Numbered from the stretch's first letter, positions 54,742 through 63,119 are shown. The stretch: DNA of 64,000 nt from Acinetobacter calcoaceticus DSM 30006 = CIP 81.8 (GCF_000368965.1 NZ_KB849780.1:2046145-2110144), one strand, 5' to 3'. Notes: generated from the sequence alone by a model not told the origin. Program-made: numbers and translations.

Positions 54742-54866
54742 TTCAAGAATTGGTAATTCCTACATAGCTCGCCTATTTCTATACTCCAATCATGTTCTCT
54801 ACAACATGATTTAAGTCAGATTAAGAACCAGAGAATATTTAATTACACTGTATAGGAAGTACGATT

Positions 54867-55811
54867 ATGAGTTTAGATTTACGTGGATTAACCCCAGCAC
54901 CTGTGACTCCTTTTACCCGTGACGGACAAGTAGACCATGATGCAATTCAACGTTTAGGTTCATGGTTAGGCAGTATTGATGGTGTGAAAGGCTTGGTTGT
55001 TCTTGGGCATGCAGGTGAAGGAACATTCTTATCGCAAAAAGAACAAATGCAGGTCATCGAAAGCTTTGTTAAATCGGTAGATGACAAAATTCCGGTAATT
55101 GCAGGGATTACACTCGAAGGTACTTCGGTTGCAGCAGAAGAAGCAAAACGTGCCGTAAGTGCGGGTGCTTCAGCAGGTTTAATTTACCCTTCACATGGCT
55201 GGTTGCGTTTTGGCTATCAAAAAGGCGCACCACAAGACCGCTATAAAGCAATTTATGAAGAAAGTGGTTTGCCATCTATTTTATTCCAATATCCAGATGC
55301 CACTAAGGCCACTTACGACCTAGACACTCTACTCGATATTTCTGCACAGCCAGGCGTGTTTGCCATGAAAAATGGTGTGCGTAACATGCGCCGTTGGGAT
55401 GTTGAAATTCCGATTATTCGCCGTGAACGTCCAGACTTACAGATTTTGACATGCCACGATGAATATTTGCTTCATACCATGTTTGATGTAGACGGCGCTT
55501 TGGTTGGCTATGGCAACATTGCCCCTGAGCTTTTAATTGAAATGATTAAAGCAGGTAAAGCCAAAGATTACGCCAAAGCACGTGCACTTCACGACCAATT
55601 ATTACCAGTGACTCGCAATGTCTATCACCGCGGTTCACACATGGAAGGCACGGTCGCACTTAAACATGCATTGGTTGCTCGCGGAATTTTGGACCATGCC
55701 ACTGTGCGTTCGCCTCTGCTTCCACTGGCAGATGGTGCTGAGCAAGAAATTCATGATGCCATGCGTCAAGCCGGAATTGGCAAGGTCGATTTAACCCAAG
55801 CCGTTGCTTAA
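54867..55811 (+). CDS. DapA-family (dihydrodipicolinate synthase/N-acetylneuraminate lyase) aldolase
   Basis: This 314-residue TIM-barrel class I aldolase or dehydratase has the N-terminal LRGLTPAPVTPFTRDGQVDHDAIQRL, the phosphate/carboxylate loop LGHAGEGTFLSQKE, the tyrosine region ILFQYPDATKATYD, and the Schiff-base lysine in VFAMKNGVRNM. True DapA would have GT[T/S]GE and NVPGRT at the equivalent places. The differences make it a catabolic relative with another 2-oxoacid substrate. It starts a plus-strand unit with an MFS carrier and an OprD porin. A terminator-like hairpin separates it from the MFS gene. Confidence 0.85.
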   Translation: MSLDLRGLTPAPVTPFTRDGQVDHDAIQRLGSWLGSIDGVKGLVVLGHAGEGTFLSQKEQMQVIESFVKSVDDKIPVIAGITLEGTSVAAEEAKRAVSAGASAGLIYPSHGWLRFGYQKGAPQDRYKAIYEESGLPSILFQYPDATKATYDLDTLLDISAQPGVFAMKNGVRNMRRWDVEIPIIRRERPDLQILTCHDEYLLHTMFDVDGALVGYGNIAPELLIEMIKAGKAKDYAKARALHDQLLPVTRNVYHRGSHMEGTVALKHALVARGILDHATVRSPLLPLADGAEQEIHDAMRQAGIGKVDLTQAVA

Positions 55812-55821
55812 ATTCTATTCG

Positions 55822-55848
55822 GGCTAGCATGTACGCTAGCCTTTTTTT
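55822..55848 (+). terminator. Intrinsic terminator between the aldolase and MFS genes
   Basis: GGCTAGC/GCTAGCC stem with a 6-base loop followed by seven T. It lies inside the presumed operon, so the MFS gene is either expressed at lower level or has its own promoter. Confidence 0.85.
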
Positions 55849-55983
55849 CCTGTACGCTGCCTGAGGCCAAACATCGGGCATGTCACTTAAAAATAATAAT
55901 AAAAAGCATGCAAACTGTGGTGAACAGGTAGTGCGAAATAGAACAAAAAAACTACGAGGAATGTAGTCATAAGGAGATAGAAG

Positions 55984-57369
55984 ATGACAAATCTAGCGGA
56001 TGTAGAACCAATTAGTCATCATCAAAAAAATGCGGAAATTATTGCAAGACTCGAACGGCTACCCGTCACTGGTCGATTGCAATTTATGCGAATTACTATT
56101 GGTATAGCGACCTTTTTTGACGCTTATACTGTTCTCGCGATTGCCTTTGCTTTACCCCAACTCATTACCGAATGGCACCTGACTCCTGCCTATGTCGGTG
56201 CGATCATTGCCGCGGGCTATGTCGGGCAACTGGTCGGTGCCATCTTTTTTGGTTCACTTGCCGAAAAAGTCGGTCGTTTAAAAGTACTGTCTTTTACCAT
56301 TTTACTGTTTGTGGCAATGGACATTTCTTGTCTGTTTGCGTGGAGCGGAATGTCACTGTTAATTTTCCGTTTCTTACAAGGCATAGGAACAGGTGGCGAA
56401 GTGCCTGTTGCCAGTGCCTATATTAATGAGTTTATTGGTGCGGAAAAGCGCGGTAAGTTTTTCTTGCTCTATGAAGTTTTGTTCCCGATGGGCCTTATGT
56501 TTGCAGGCATGGCAGCGTTTTTCCTGATGCCAATTTACGGCTGGAAAGTCATGTTTATTGTGGGCTTAGTTCCCTCTTTACTGGTGATTCCTTTACGGTT
56601 TTTCTTGCCTGAGTCGCCACGTTGGCTTGCTTCAAAAGGCCGTTTTAAAGAAGCAGATAAAGTTGTCAAAAGCTTTGAAGACGGTGCCATTAAAAGTGGT
56701 AAAACTTTGCCTGAACCTGTGGTTAAAGACATTAACCCGCAAGGTATGGCAAAAACCGACTGGCGTGAGCTGTTCCAAGGCATCTACCGCAAACGTACCT
56801 TTACCCTGTGGGGCATGTGGTTCTGCGTCTATATGATTAACAATGCCATGGTGACTTGGCTGCCATCTCTTTACAAACAACACTTTGGTCTGTCTCTACA
56901 AACCAGTTTAGGTTATGGCTGGATTACCTCGGGCGTGGGTGTGATTGCCTCTATTATCTGTGCGTTAATGATTGATAAAGTCGGCCGCCGCCCTTGGTAC
57001 AGCGCAGCGTTTTTCTTGGCAATCATTCCACTCATGAGCCTCTCAATTTTAGGTGCAAAATCGGCGATGGAAGTTGTGATTTTAGCAACGCTGAGCTATG
57101 CCATTTTGCAGACCATTTCATTCTCTTTATACCTTTACGCTGCCGAGCTTTACCCAACTCGCCTACGTGCTATGGGCATTGGTTTTAGTACTGCTTGGCT
57201 CCGTGCCGGCTCTGCGATTGGTCCTGTTATGGTCGGCCTCGTGGTTGGTGGTTACGGCATTCAATATGTGTTTAGTGTGCTGGCTGTTGTGGCGCTCATT
57301 GGTGGGCTTGTGACCTTCTTGTTTGCCATTGAAACCAAAGGCCAAGTGCTCGAAAAACTCTCTCCTTAA
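55984..57369 (+). CDS. MFS transporter, sugar-porter/organic-acid type
   Basis: This 461-residue carrier has twelve helices. It has the MFS loop 2-3 motif GSLAEKVGRLKVL, the mid-protein sugar-porter signature LPESPRWLASKGRFKEADKVV, and the loop 8-9 motif MIDKVGRRPWY. The N-terminal 40 residues are cytoplasmic. It probably takes up the substrate of the aldolase encoded upstream, with the OprD porin downstream providing the outer-membrane step. AAGGAG stands seven bases before the ATG. Confidence 0.87.
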   Translation: MTNLADVEPISHHQKNAEIIARLERLPVTGRLQFMRITIGIATFFDAYTVLAIAFALPQLITEWHLTPAYVGAIIAAGYVGQLVGAIFFGSLAEKVGRLKVLSFTILLFVAMDISCLFAWSGMSLLIFRFLQGIGTGGEVPVASAYINEFIGAEKRGKFFLLYEVLFPMGLMFAGMAAFFLMPIYGWKVMFIVGLVPSLLVIPLRFFLPESPRWLASKGRFKEADKVVKSFEDGAIKSGKTLPEPVVKDINPQGMAKTDWRELFQGIYRKRTFTLWGMWFCVYMINNAMVTWLPSLYKQHFGLSLQTSLGYGWITSGVGVIASIICALMIDKVGRRPWYSAAFFLAIIPLMSLSILGAKSAMEVVILATLSYAILQTISFSLYLYAAELYPTRLRAMGIGFSTAWLRAGSAIGPVMVGLVVGGYGIQYVFSVLAVVALIGGLVTFLFAIETKGQVLEKLSP

Positions 57370-57390
57370 TTCATCCATTTCATAAAAAGC

Positions 57391-57414
57391 TTGCCTAACC
57401 TCAGCGTTAGGCAA
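57391..57414 (+). terminator. Intergenic hairpin between MFS and porin genes
   Basis: TTGCCTAAC/GTTAGGCAA hairpin with a 6-base loop, without a long T-run. It may stabilise or attenuate the message upstream of the porin gene. Confidence 0.5.
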
Positions 57415-57447
57415 AGGGCTTATTCATGCTTAAAAAAGGAATTTAAA

Positions 57448-58794
57448 ATGAATAAATATTTGCTTTGGGGCTGTATTGGTTTAGGCAGTGTAAGCAATGC
57501 ATATGCAGAGCTTCCTCAAGAATTTGGCAAGTTAGAATTAAAACTTAACACCCGTTACTGGAATGATGAAGGCACTGCCCACCCTACACTTGCCAACCCT
57601 TCGCCTTCGTCGAGTGAATATGAACAAAGTGCGTTAGGGCTTGAGTTAAATTATCAGTCACCGTACATGTGGGACTGGATTGGGGTAGATGGTTCACTCT
57701 ATGCAGTCACCAAGTTGTTTGACTCTGGCAAACCTAGCGCGCAGCTTTTAGAGGTCGAAAATAATGGCAAGCTCGATCAAAACTTTGCAACTTTAGGACA
57801 GCTCTACATCAAAGCAAAACTGGGTGATAAAGGCGAAATTAAATTAGGTCGCCAGTTGCACGATTCGCTGTTGCTTAAAAGCACCAATAACCGCGCAGTG
57901 CCCGATACTTTTTCGGGTGCGAGTGGTCAGTTTCAACTGAATGATCAGCTACAAACTTACATTGCCTACTATGACCGCTGGAAACCGCGCAGCATGGATT
58001 CTTTTGAAAAACTGGTCACTGAAAATGACGAGCGCATTGATTATGTCGGTTTGCTTGGTGCCAAGTATCAGTACAAAAACTGGAGCGTGAATGCCGAATA
58101 TTTAAATAGCAAAGATTATTTAAAAAAGTATGGGGCGATTGCTCAATATAAGTTGCCTTTGCATGGCCTTGTGTGGACCTTCAACACTGGTGCTTTTTTC
58201 TCACGTGATGATGGCAAGCTGTTTAAATGTGGTACCGAAACCGAGCTGGACTGTGTCAAAGGCCAAGACATTAACAACCGTGGGAATGGTTATTTTGTCG
58301 ATGTAAATGTAGCCAAGAATAATATTGAAGGCGGCATTGCCGTTTCAAAGTTTGATGGTTTTTGGATTGAAGATAACTTTGCCGTGCACTCCGCCCGCAA
58401 CTCGGTTTTAACCCAAGACCACGGGACTAACCCGTTTCCGACCTCTGCGACCATTGGCCCTGACTTTACCAATAACGATGAAACCGCCGTTGCCCTTCGG
58501 CTGAAATATAACTGGAAAGACTATGTGAAAGGTTTAAAAACCGAGGCGAAGTATATTTATGGCTTTGGTGCTCACCAAAGTAACATTAGCAGTGATATTG
58601 AAGGTAAAGAGCGTTACTTTGACTTTACGGTGAGTTATGCCTTGCCTTGGGTAAAAAACTTAGATGTGCGTTATTCATTTTTGCATTATGAGTCGAAGTT
58701 TGAAAATGCAAACCTAGGTGAGAAAATAAATGGAATGTCTCGTAAAGATTGGGACCAGCACCGTGTATTTATTAATTACCGTTATACATTTTAA
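57448..58794 (+). CDS. OprD-family outer-membrane porin
   Basis: This 448-residue protein has a signal peptide (MNKYLLWGCIGLGSVSNAYA). The barrel pattern shows OprD features: KLELKLNTRYWND, LGQLYIKAKLGDKGEIKLGRQLHDS (conserved GRQ strand), NNRAVPDTFSGASGQF, and a C-terminal RVFINYRYTF ending in the aromatic needed for barrel assembly. OprD-type porins admit basic amino acids, dipeptides and organic acids. It should serve the same substrate as the MFS carrier. The ATG at 57448 follows AAAGGAA. Its internal loops lack the elongated insertion of CarO-type proteins. Confidence 0.9.
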   Translation: MNKYLLWGCIGLGSVSNAYAELPQEFGKLELKLNTRYWNDEGTAHPTLANPSPSSSEYEQSALGLELNYQSPYMWDWIGVDGSLYAVTKLFDSGKPSAQLLEVENNGKLDQNFATLGQLYIKAKLGDKGEIKLGRQLHDSLLLKSTNNRAVPDTFSGASGQFQLNDQLQTYIAYYDRWKPRSMDSFEKLVTENDERIDYVGLLGAKYQYKNWSVNAEYLNSKDYLKKYGAIAQYKLPLHGLVWTFNTGAFFSRDDGKLFKCGTETELDCVKGQDINNRGNGYFVDVNVAKNNIEGGIAVSKFDGFWIEDNFAVHSARNSVLTQDHGTNPFPTSATIGPDFTNNDETAVALRLKYNWKDYVKGLKTEAKYIYGFGAHQSNISSDIEGKERYFDFTVSYALPWVKNLDVRYSFLHYESKFENANLGEKINGMSRKDWDQHRVFINYRYTF

Positions 58795-59440
58795 GTACAA
58801 GTTAAACGTTTAGTTTAACTTTATTATATTTATTAATTTACCCATTTAAATAGATAAACTTTTGAGTTTAATTAAAATATAAATTTATATTTTAATTTTT
58901 TATAATATTTTATTTAAATTGAATTGACCTGTTAAAAACTTATGATTATTATGGTCTCGCTGGCCTACATTGCCAGTCGGTTTTGACAGACCGAGTATAC
59001 AGCGTATCAGGTAAATACTCCCTGAGTATGAGACTTGTGCGCAACTTGCACCTCCCCCTTACCGTTGCGGTAGGACGGGAGGGGGACGCGCTTGCGCGTG
59101 CTGGTTTGTATACCCAGTCTGTCAACCCTCTTCCGTTCTACCACCATAATCAATTGACGGTGATCTTTGGTGGTAGAGCTCCATACATTCTAGGAGTTGA
59201 CCATGACCTTTTTTATATTAATCCCCTATCCTCTCTCGTAATTTTATTTATTTAAAATTTAGGCTTTCTCTCACCTAAAATATTTTAAATTTATAAATAA
59301 TTTTATTTTAAAATTTTAATCATTTTATTTTCCTATATTTCAGGCGGGTTAACTATTCCCTTTTTAAATGATTTTAATACTTTAAATATAAGCGGCTTAT
59401 TTTTTATTAATAACTTAGTGAAAATTATCACGAGAATAAT
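58795..59440. other. Intergenic region with a GC-rich, multi-hairpin element (58951-59205)
   Basis: AT-rich flanks surround a block of about 255 bp that is much richer in GC than anything near it and is packed with inverted repeats. These include CTGGC/GCCAG (58960-58976), GTGC/GCAC, CCTCCCCC/GGGAGGGGG with an inner TACCG/CGGTA, ACGCGC/GCGCGT and CTACCACC/GGTGGTAG. A long outer pair joins TTGACAGAC..GTATACA (58983-59001) to TGTATAC..GTCTGTCAA. The first arm can also pair with GGTCT just upstream, giving two exclusive folds. A 90-codon frame (58983-59255) runs through it but looks incidental. It is a structured RNA, prophage-immunity-like remnant or mobile repeat; I cannot say which. Confidence 0.55.
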
Positions 59441-59725
59441 ATGAAACTTTATAAACCTATTTTGGCTTTAAGCCTTTTAATAGGCGATTACGGTGTTTCT
59501 GGTTGCGACATTCACACTCAGCAGGATTTTGAAGAAATTTGCCTGTCTGGTGGGCACACCCAAGCCAGTTCCGACTGTATTTACCAACGGCTTGAACAAG
59601 TGTATTCGCATAAGCTCATGCAACGTCTAGAACATGTCAGTTTGCAAAGTCCTGCTCTCCCACAGGACTTTGCCCCTACTTTTTTTAGTGTGATGCGGCG
59701 GTGCGATAAAGATGACATGGGCTAA
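59441..59725 (+). CDS. Small secreted cysteine-bearing protein, copy 2
   Basis: This 94-residue protein has a short hydrophobic N-terminus (PILALSLLIGDYGVSGC) whose LxGC-like end could be a poor lipobox or a weak signal peptide. The mature part (FEEICLSGGHTQASSDCIYQRLEQVYSHKLMQRLEHVSLQSPALPQDF) matches the copy at 43907-44209 over about 60 residues. That includes the GH-x-x-AS pair, CIY and SLQSP. One cysteine of the first copy (in CTC) is an Ser here. Function unknown. A hairpin terminator follows at 59720. Confidence 0.7.
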   Translation: MKLYKPILALSLLIGDYGVSGCDIHTQQDFEEICLSGGHTQASSDCIYQRLEQVYSHKLMQRLEHVSLQSPALPQDFAPTFFSVMRRCDKDDMG

Positions 59726-59741
59726 GCGTTTGGCTTAGCTC
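59720..59741 (+). terminator. Hairpin after the small secreted protein gene
   Basis: GGCTAAGC/GCTTAGCT stem with a 5-base loop, overlapping the stop codon. The T-tract after it is poor. Confidence 0.5.
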
Positions 59742-59981
59742 CCTTATCTCTGTGTCGCAATGGTGGATGACTTTAAATCAGCGCAAAAAATTAAAGTTCT
59801 GTTGTGGCACGGGGGCCTTGGGGGAATCATTTCATTACTTCCTTTTCTAAGGACTTAGTTCCTACCATTTGTCTTGAAGTATCTATGTTAATCAAAAAAT
59901 TTAGTCTATTCTTTTTACATAGAAAGAATGCTCAAAAAAATTGCTCATCTAAAATTTAATATTTCAAAGCGAGCCATTCCT

Positions 59982-60284
59982 ATGTCAATAGAAGATTTCT
60001 TTATAAAAGACTCTCCCTCTAAGAGATATCTTTTAATGAGCTTAGCCCTATTCATGTTGATAATGGCTTTAATTGCTTACTTTGAAGGAAAGTTGGAATT
60101 TGAATATATATTTTCACTTATTGCAGGGTACGCCTTAATATTCTTTATTTTAAAAAATGCAGCATTACCACTTTTTCCCCCACTTACGGAAAAAAGTAGT
60201 GATGCAAACGCTATGGCTAGAACAACAATAGCAATTGTTTACATCCTTGCTTTCATAACTCTAACTATTTCTTATTTTTTATAA
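59982..60284 (+). CDS. Hypothetical small membrane protein
   Basis: This 100-residue protein has three hydrophobic helices (YLLMSLALFMLIMALIAYF, EYIFSLIAGYALIFFIL, and TTIAIVYILAFITLTISYF). A polar N-terminus (MSIEDFFIKDSPSK) precedes them. The ATG at 59982 has GCGAG eight bases upstream; a start at 59928 would add 18 basic residues. No family is recognised. The gene is AT-rich and stands alone in the accessory stretch. The 59742-59927 gap before it holds a small AGGAC/TTCCT-type repeat and nothing else. Confidence 0.55.
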   Translation: MSIEDFFIKDSPSKRYLLMSLALFMLIMALIAYFEGKLEFEYIFSLIAGYALIFFILKNAALPLFPPLTEKSSDANAMARTTIAIVYILAFITLTISYFL

Positions 60285-60488
60285 TTTAATTACTTTTCAA
60301 TTTTCTTGCTTCGCTCTACAGTAATATATTCATTAGGAATCACTATCTTCTTCTCAACAACCATAATCCATAAGAAACTAAACTATTTTTATTAACAAGA
60401 GATAATATTTTAAAGGTACAAGAGTTATAGCTAATTATGTGAATTTCATGCTAGATTAAATCTGATTTTATATTTAACATTTATAACT

Positions 60489-60872
60489 ATGATAGATCAC
60501 ATTGAATTAAAAGTAACTAATTTAGATTTAGCTTATAATTTTTATACCCATCTCTTAGAGAGTATAGGATACAAATTTTTAAAAAAACGAAAAGATGATA
60601 ATGAAAATATAATTGCTTATGGCTTTGGAATGAATAATAGAGTTTATTTCTGGATAGCGAGTAGTTCAGAAGACGGTGTCCGTAGTAAAGTACATCTTGC
60701 TTTTTCAGCTAAATCAAAAGATGAGGTCATTTCTTTTCATAAAATGGGTTTAGAAATTGGAGCCAAAGATAATGGAAAACCAGGATACCGCTTGAACTAT
60801 AGTACTAATTATTATGCCTCTTTTCTCATTGATATGGACGGTAACAATATTGAAGCAGTTTTAAGAGAGTGA
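60489..60872 (+). CDS. VOC-family (glyoxalase/bleomycin-resistance-like) protein
   Basis: This 127-residue protein has one vicinal-oxygen-chelate domain. The N-terminal MIDHIELKVTNLDLAYNFYTHLLESIGY carries the first His ligand; SKVHLAFSAKSKDEVISFHKMGLEIGA is the second half, with a His; and the C-terminal FLIDMDGNNIEAVL ends in the Glu ligand. Such proteins include glyoxalase-like enzymes and drug-binding resistance proteins; neither is distinguished here. It is AT-rich like its neighbours and lies tail to tail with azlD with no gap. The preceding 60285-60488 shows only AT-rich sequence. Confidence 0.82.
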   Translation: MIDHIELKVTNLDLAYNFYTHLLESIGYKFLKKRKDDNENIIAYGFGMNNRVYFWIASSSEDGVRSKVHLAFSAKSKDEVISFHKMGLEIGAKDNGKPGYRLNYSTNYYASFLIDMDGNNIEAVLRE

Positions 60873-61187
60873 TTAATTCAGATTTGTAAAATTCTTAATA
60901 AAAATAAATAACAGTATAGAACCAATAATCGTCACAAGATTATTACTTTTAATCTGCAACAAGATAAATATAAATATGAATGAAATAATAGCTGGTAAAA
61001 AGTTTTTCTGTATTTCAGTTATAAAAAAATATACAGCCATAGGTATAAAAACACATATTGGTAAAACTTGCTCAATATTATCCAGTGTTTCACTATTTAG
61101 TCTATTTTTTACAAATGCAGGTGCTATTCTGACAATAACACTTATAGAAAATAATATTACAACACCAATTAATAGTTTTGTGTTCAT
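60873..61187 (-). CDS. azlD: AzlD-like small subunit of a branched-chain amino acid exporter
   Basis: This 104-residue inner-membrane protein has four hydrophobic helices. The segment SVIVRIAPAFVKNRLNSETLDNIEQVLPICVFIPMAVYFFI matches the AzlD pattern 'R-x-x-P ... L..vP'. AzlD works with AzlC to export branched-chain or related amino acids. It overlaps azlC by ATGA (azlC stop 61184-61186, azlD ATG 61185-61187), so the two are translated together. It is the last gene of the micro-peptide operon. Confidence 0.82.
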   Translation of the reverse strand: MNTKLLIGVVILFSISVIVRIAPAFVKNRLNSETLDNIEQVLPICVFIPMAVYFFITEIQKNFLPAIISFIFIFILLQIKSNNLVTIIGSILLFIFIKNFTNLN

Positions 61188-61849
61188 TTAAATTTCCTAA
61201 AAATAATATAATTAGTTAGAATTGCGGGTATCCAAAAAAACCTTTCTCCAAAAATAAAGAAAGATAAAGTAGTTACCAAAAATAGAACAAATATGACTTT
61301 AATATTCTTTTTCGTAGTTTTAAGTTTTATATTAATAAAGCTTAAAGTGAATAAAATTGCAGAAATAGGAAATGATACATTTAAATAACTTAATATATAG
61401 TCAGGTATATATGATGATAATATCTGACCAGCTAGAGTAGATATCACCCATGCAAAGAAAATATATAATCGGATTTTGAGATGATCATGATATGTATCTG
61501 TGTATCTCTCAGTAGCGAATGATTCATCAGAAAGTATATGACCATAAAATATTTTTAAACTTAGTTTAATATCTTTTGGAGTACTTATTAATGTCATTGG
61601 AATATATCTAACATTCATACTTAATATAAGTAAAAAGGCTGTTAAATATCCAATATCTACAAAGTTATTCTGATAAAAACTTAAGAGAGCAAACTGCCCA
61701 CTCCCTGAAAATCCGAAAATACTTAATAATAGAACCTCATAATGATCAAGATTCTGCTGGCCAGCGAGAATACCAAATAATAAACCGATAGGTGTTAATG
61801 CTAAGCAAACAGGTATAGTTCTGCTTAGCAATGATGTATTAGTTATCAT
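61184..61849 (-). CDS. azlC: AzlC-like large subunit of a branched-chain amino acid exporter
   Basis: This 221-residue inner-membrane permease has the AzlC features: TIPVCLALTPIGLLFGILAGQQNLDHYEVLLLSIFGFSGSGQFALLSF, then LILSMNVRYIPMTLIS, and the later SDESFATE motif. AzlC/AzlD export branched-chain amino acids; relatives may export small peptides or amino acid-derived products. The ATG at 61849 overlaps the stop of the M29-like gene (TGA 61846-61848) as ATGA, so it is preferred over the ATG at 61864. In this operon its cargo may be the processed micro-peptide or a released amino acid; this is inference. Confidence 0.85.
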   Translation of the reverse strand: MITNTSLLSRTIPVCLALTPIGLLFGILAGQQNLDHYEVLLLSIFGFSGSGQFALLSFYQNNFVDIGYLTAFLLILSMNVRYIPMTLISTPKDIKLSLKIFYGHILSDESFATERYTDTYHDHLKIRLYIFFAWVISTLAGQILSSYIPDYILSYLNVSFPISAILFTLSFINIKLKTTKKNIKVIFVLFLVTTLSFFIFGERFFWIPAILTNYIIFRKFK

Positions 61850-62928
61850 TCTATACAAGGACATCCAATTGATTTATTTCGTGCTATTTTTTTCCCTTCT
61901 TTCCCAATCAGGTATTCATTCTTATTGTTTTTCACTACAGTATTTGGGCAAATTATATCTAAATGATATTGTGTGTATGGTGTTAAACCTAGACCAAAAT
62001 GTATAGCACCATCAGTATTACCAAAGGTTTCATTCATAGCTTGGTTTCCATCGAGTATTTTATTGTGTGTATTTACACCAAACCCAATTTCCCAAAGAAT
62101 TCTATATCTGGAATCTACATTAAACATACTATTTAACATATCTAGAGCATTCGGACATTTGCCAGTTGGATCACTAAGCGCAGTGATAACTCCATTTTCA
62201 ACAGTAGCAATAATAGGATTATGTTTAATTTCTATAAGTTGATCAAATATTCTTTTTTGATCTTCTCGTAAGAAGCTAACAGTACCATTATGTAAAATGG
62301 GAACCCCATGTAATGCAATTGTTCCGTTAAAATCTAAACGTAAAGTTTCATCAAAATCTTGAATTCTCAAAGGTAAGACACTAATTTCTCCTGCAGGAGC
62401 TAACTGTTGTTCCCCATAACCTAAATGACCAGCTTGTTCACTCCATAGATAGCTTTCATCTAAGTGATTAAATTTCGCTAATGTATTGTTCACTGGATCT
62501 ACAAAGTTTAAAAAATCTGAATCTTCACCAATACCAAAAAATCTATCAGCAAACTCTTGCTGGCTATCTGGATCAGTATTTTCAATTATTTCCATAAAAT
62601 GTTTTATGGCATTTATATCTGTTGGAGTTGAATTGCATGCCATAGCAATTAACTTTCTTTTATTTCCAATATGTTTTTGATCAGGTGATTGAAAAAAAAC
62701 ATCAGGGGAAATAACTAATACATGAGAATTCTCAGGTATTACATTTTCCAATAAATTTTCAAATTTATCATTAGGTTTATATAAAATAATCTTACTTTCA
62801 ATATAGTTAGAATCATCAGTAATTTTAATTTTATCTTCCAAAGATTCATTAGTTACTATACAAAAATAATCATTATTTGGGTTGTTAAAAGTTTTAATAA
62901 AATTTGGACGAATACTAATAACTTCCAT
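61846..62928 (-). CDS. M29 aminopeptidase/NicX-like metalloprotein
   Basis: This 360-residue soluble protein's C-terminal half follows the M29 aminopeptidase T/2,5-dihydroxypyridine dioxygenase (NicX) fold. LAPAGEISVLPL carries a metal-binding Glu (about residue 181) and WEIGFGVNTHNK a second (about 280). ETFGNTDGAIHFGLG gives Glu and His (about 300 and 310), and YHLDII gives His and Asp (about 322 and 324). The first 150 residues are less conserved. The C-terminus ends GCPCIE, two cysteines two residues apart. It follows the peptide array across a terminator-like hairpin and is coupled to azlC. It may trim or oxidise the micro-peptide; substrate unknown. AAAGGA lies nine bases before the ATG at 62928. 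Confidence 0.72.
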   Translation of the reverse strand: MEVISIRPNFIKTFNNPNNDYFCIVTNESLEDKIKITDDSNYIESKIILYKPNDKFENLLENVIPENSHVLVISPDVFFQSPDQKHIGNKRKLIAMACNSTPTDINAIKHFMEIIENTDPDSQQEFADRFFGIGEDSDFLNFVDPVNNTLAKFNHLDESYLWSEQAGHLGYGEQQLAPAGEISVLPLRIQDFDETLRLDFNGTIALHGVPILHNGTVSFLREDQKRIFDQLIEIKHNPIIATVENGVITALSDPTGKCPNALDMLNSMFNVDSRYRILWEIGFGVNTHNKILDGNQAMNETFGNTDGAIHFGLGLTPYTQYHLDIICPNTVVKNNKNEYLIGKEGKKIARNKSIGCPCIE

Positions 62929-62961
62929 GACCATATTCCTTTAAATTATTATTTTCATTAA

Positions 62962-63004
62962 TTTTAAAAAATAGTATGTCTATGGATATAGACATACTAT
63001 TTTT
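62962..63004 (-). terminator. Terminator-like hairpin between the peptide array and the M29-like gene
   Basis: A 17-bp perfect stem (ATAGTATGTCTAT core) with a GGAT/ATCC loop and a six-T tract on the minus strand, 16 bases after the stop of the last peptide copy. It should end most transcripts, leaving read-through for the downstream operon. Confidence 0.85.
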
Positions 63005-63019
63005 ATCGAGGATACTAAA

Positions 63020-63070
63020 TTAACCTAACAAAGTGCCTAGGTATTCAGCATTTTTTTTACGATTTTTCAT
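63020..63070 (-). CDS. 16-residue micro-peptide, copy 4 (last in transcription)
   Basis: This frame encodes MKNRKKNAEYLGTLLG, identical to the other three copies. A GGAAA box lies seven bases upstream of its ATG. The N-terminal half is strongly basic (Lys, Arg, Asn) and the C-terminal half is neutral to hydrophobic (AEYLGTLLG), the leader-plus-core look of RiPP precursors. Codon 10 is TAC and codon 15 is TTA; copies differ only at such synonymous places. A terminator-like hairpin begins 16 bases after the stop. Confidence 0.75.
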   Translation of the reverse strand: MKNRKKNAEYLGTLLG

Positions 63071-63119
63071 GATGAAATTTCCTTTTTTTAAATTAATAGT
63101 TTTTGTTTCGGTTACTAAA

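Noticed and set aside
58983..59255. A 90-codon frame with ATG through the structured element
   Set aside because: It runs through dense hairpins, has no ribosome binding site and gives a composition unlike the neighbours; the stems explain the open frame better. It is kept only as part of the element.
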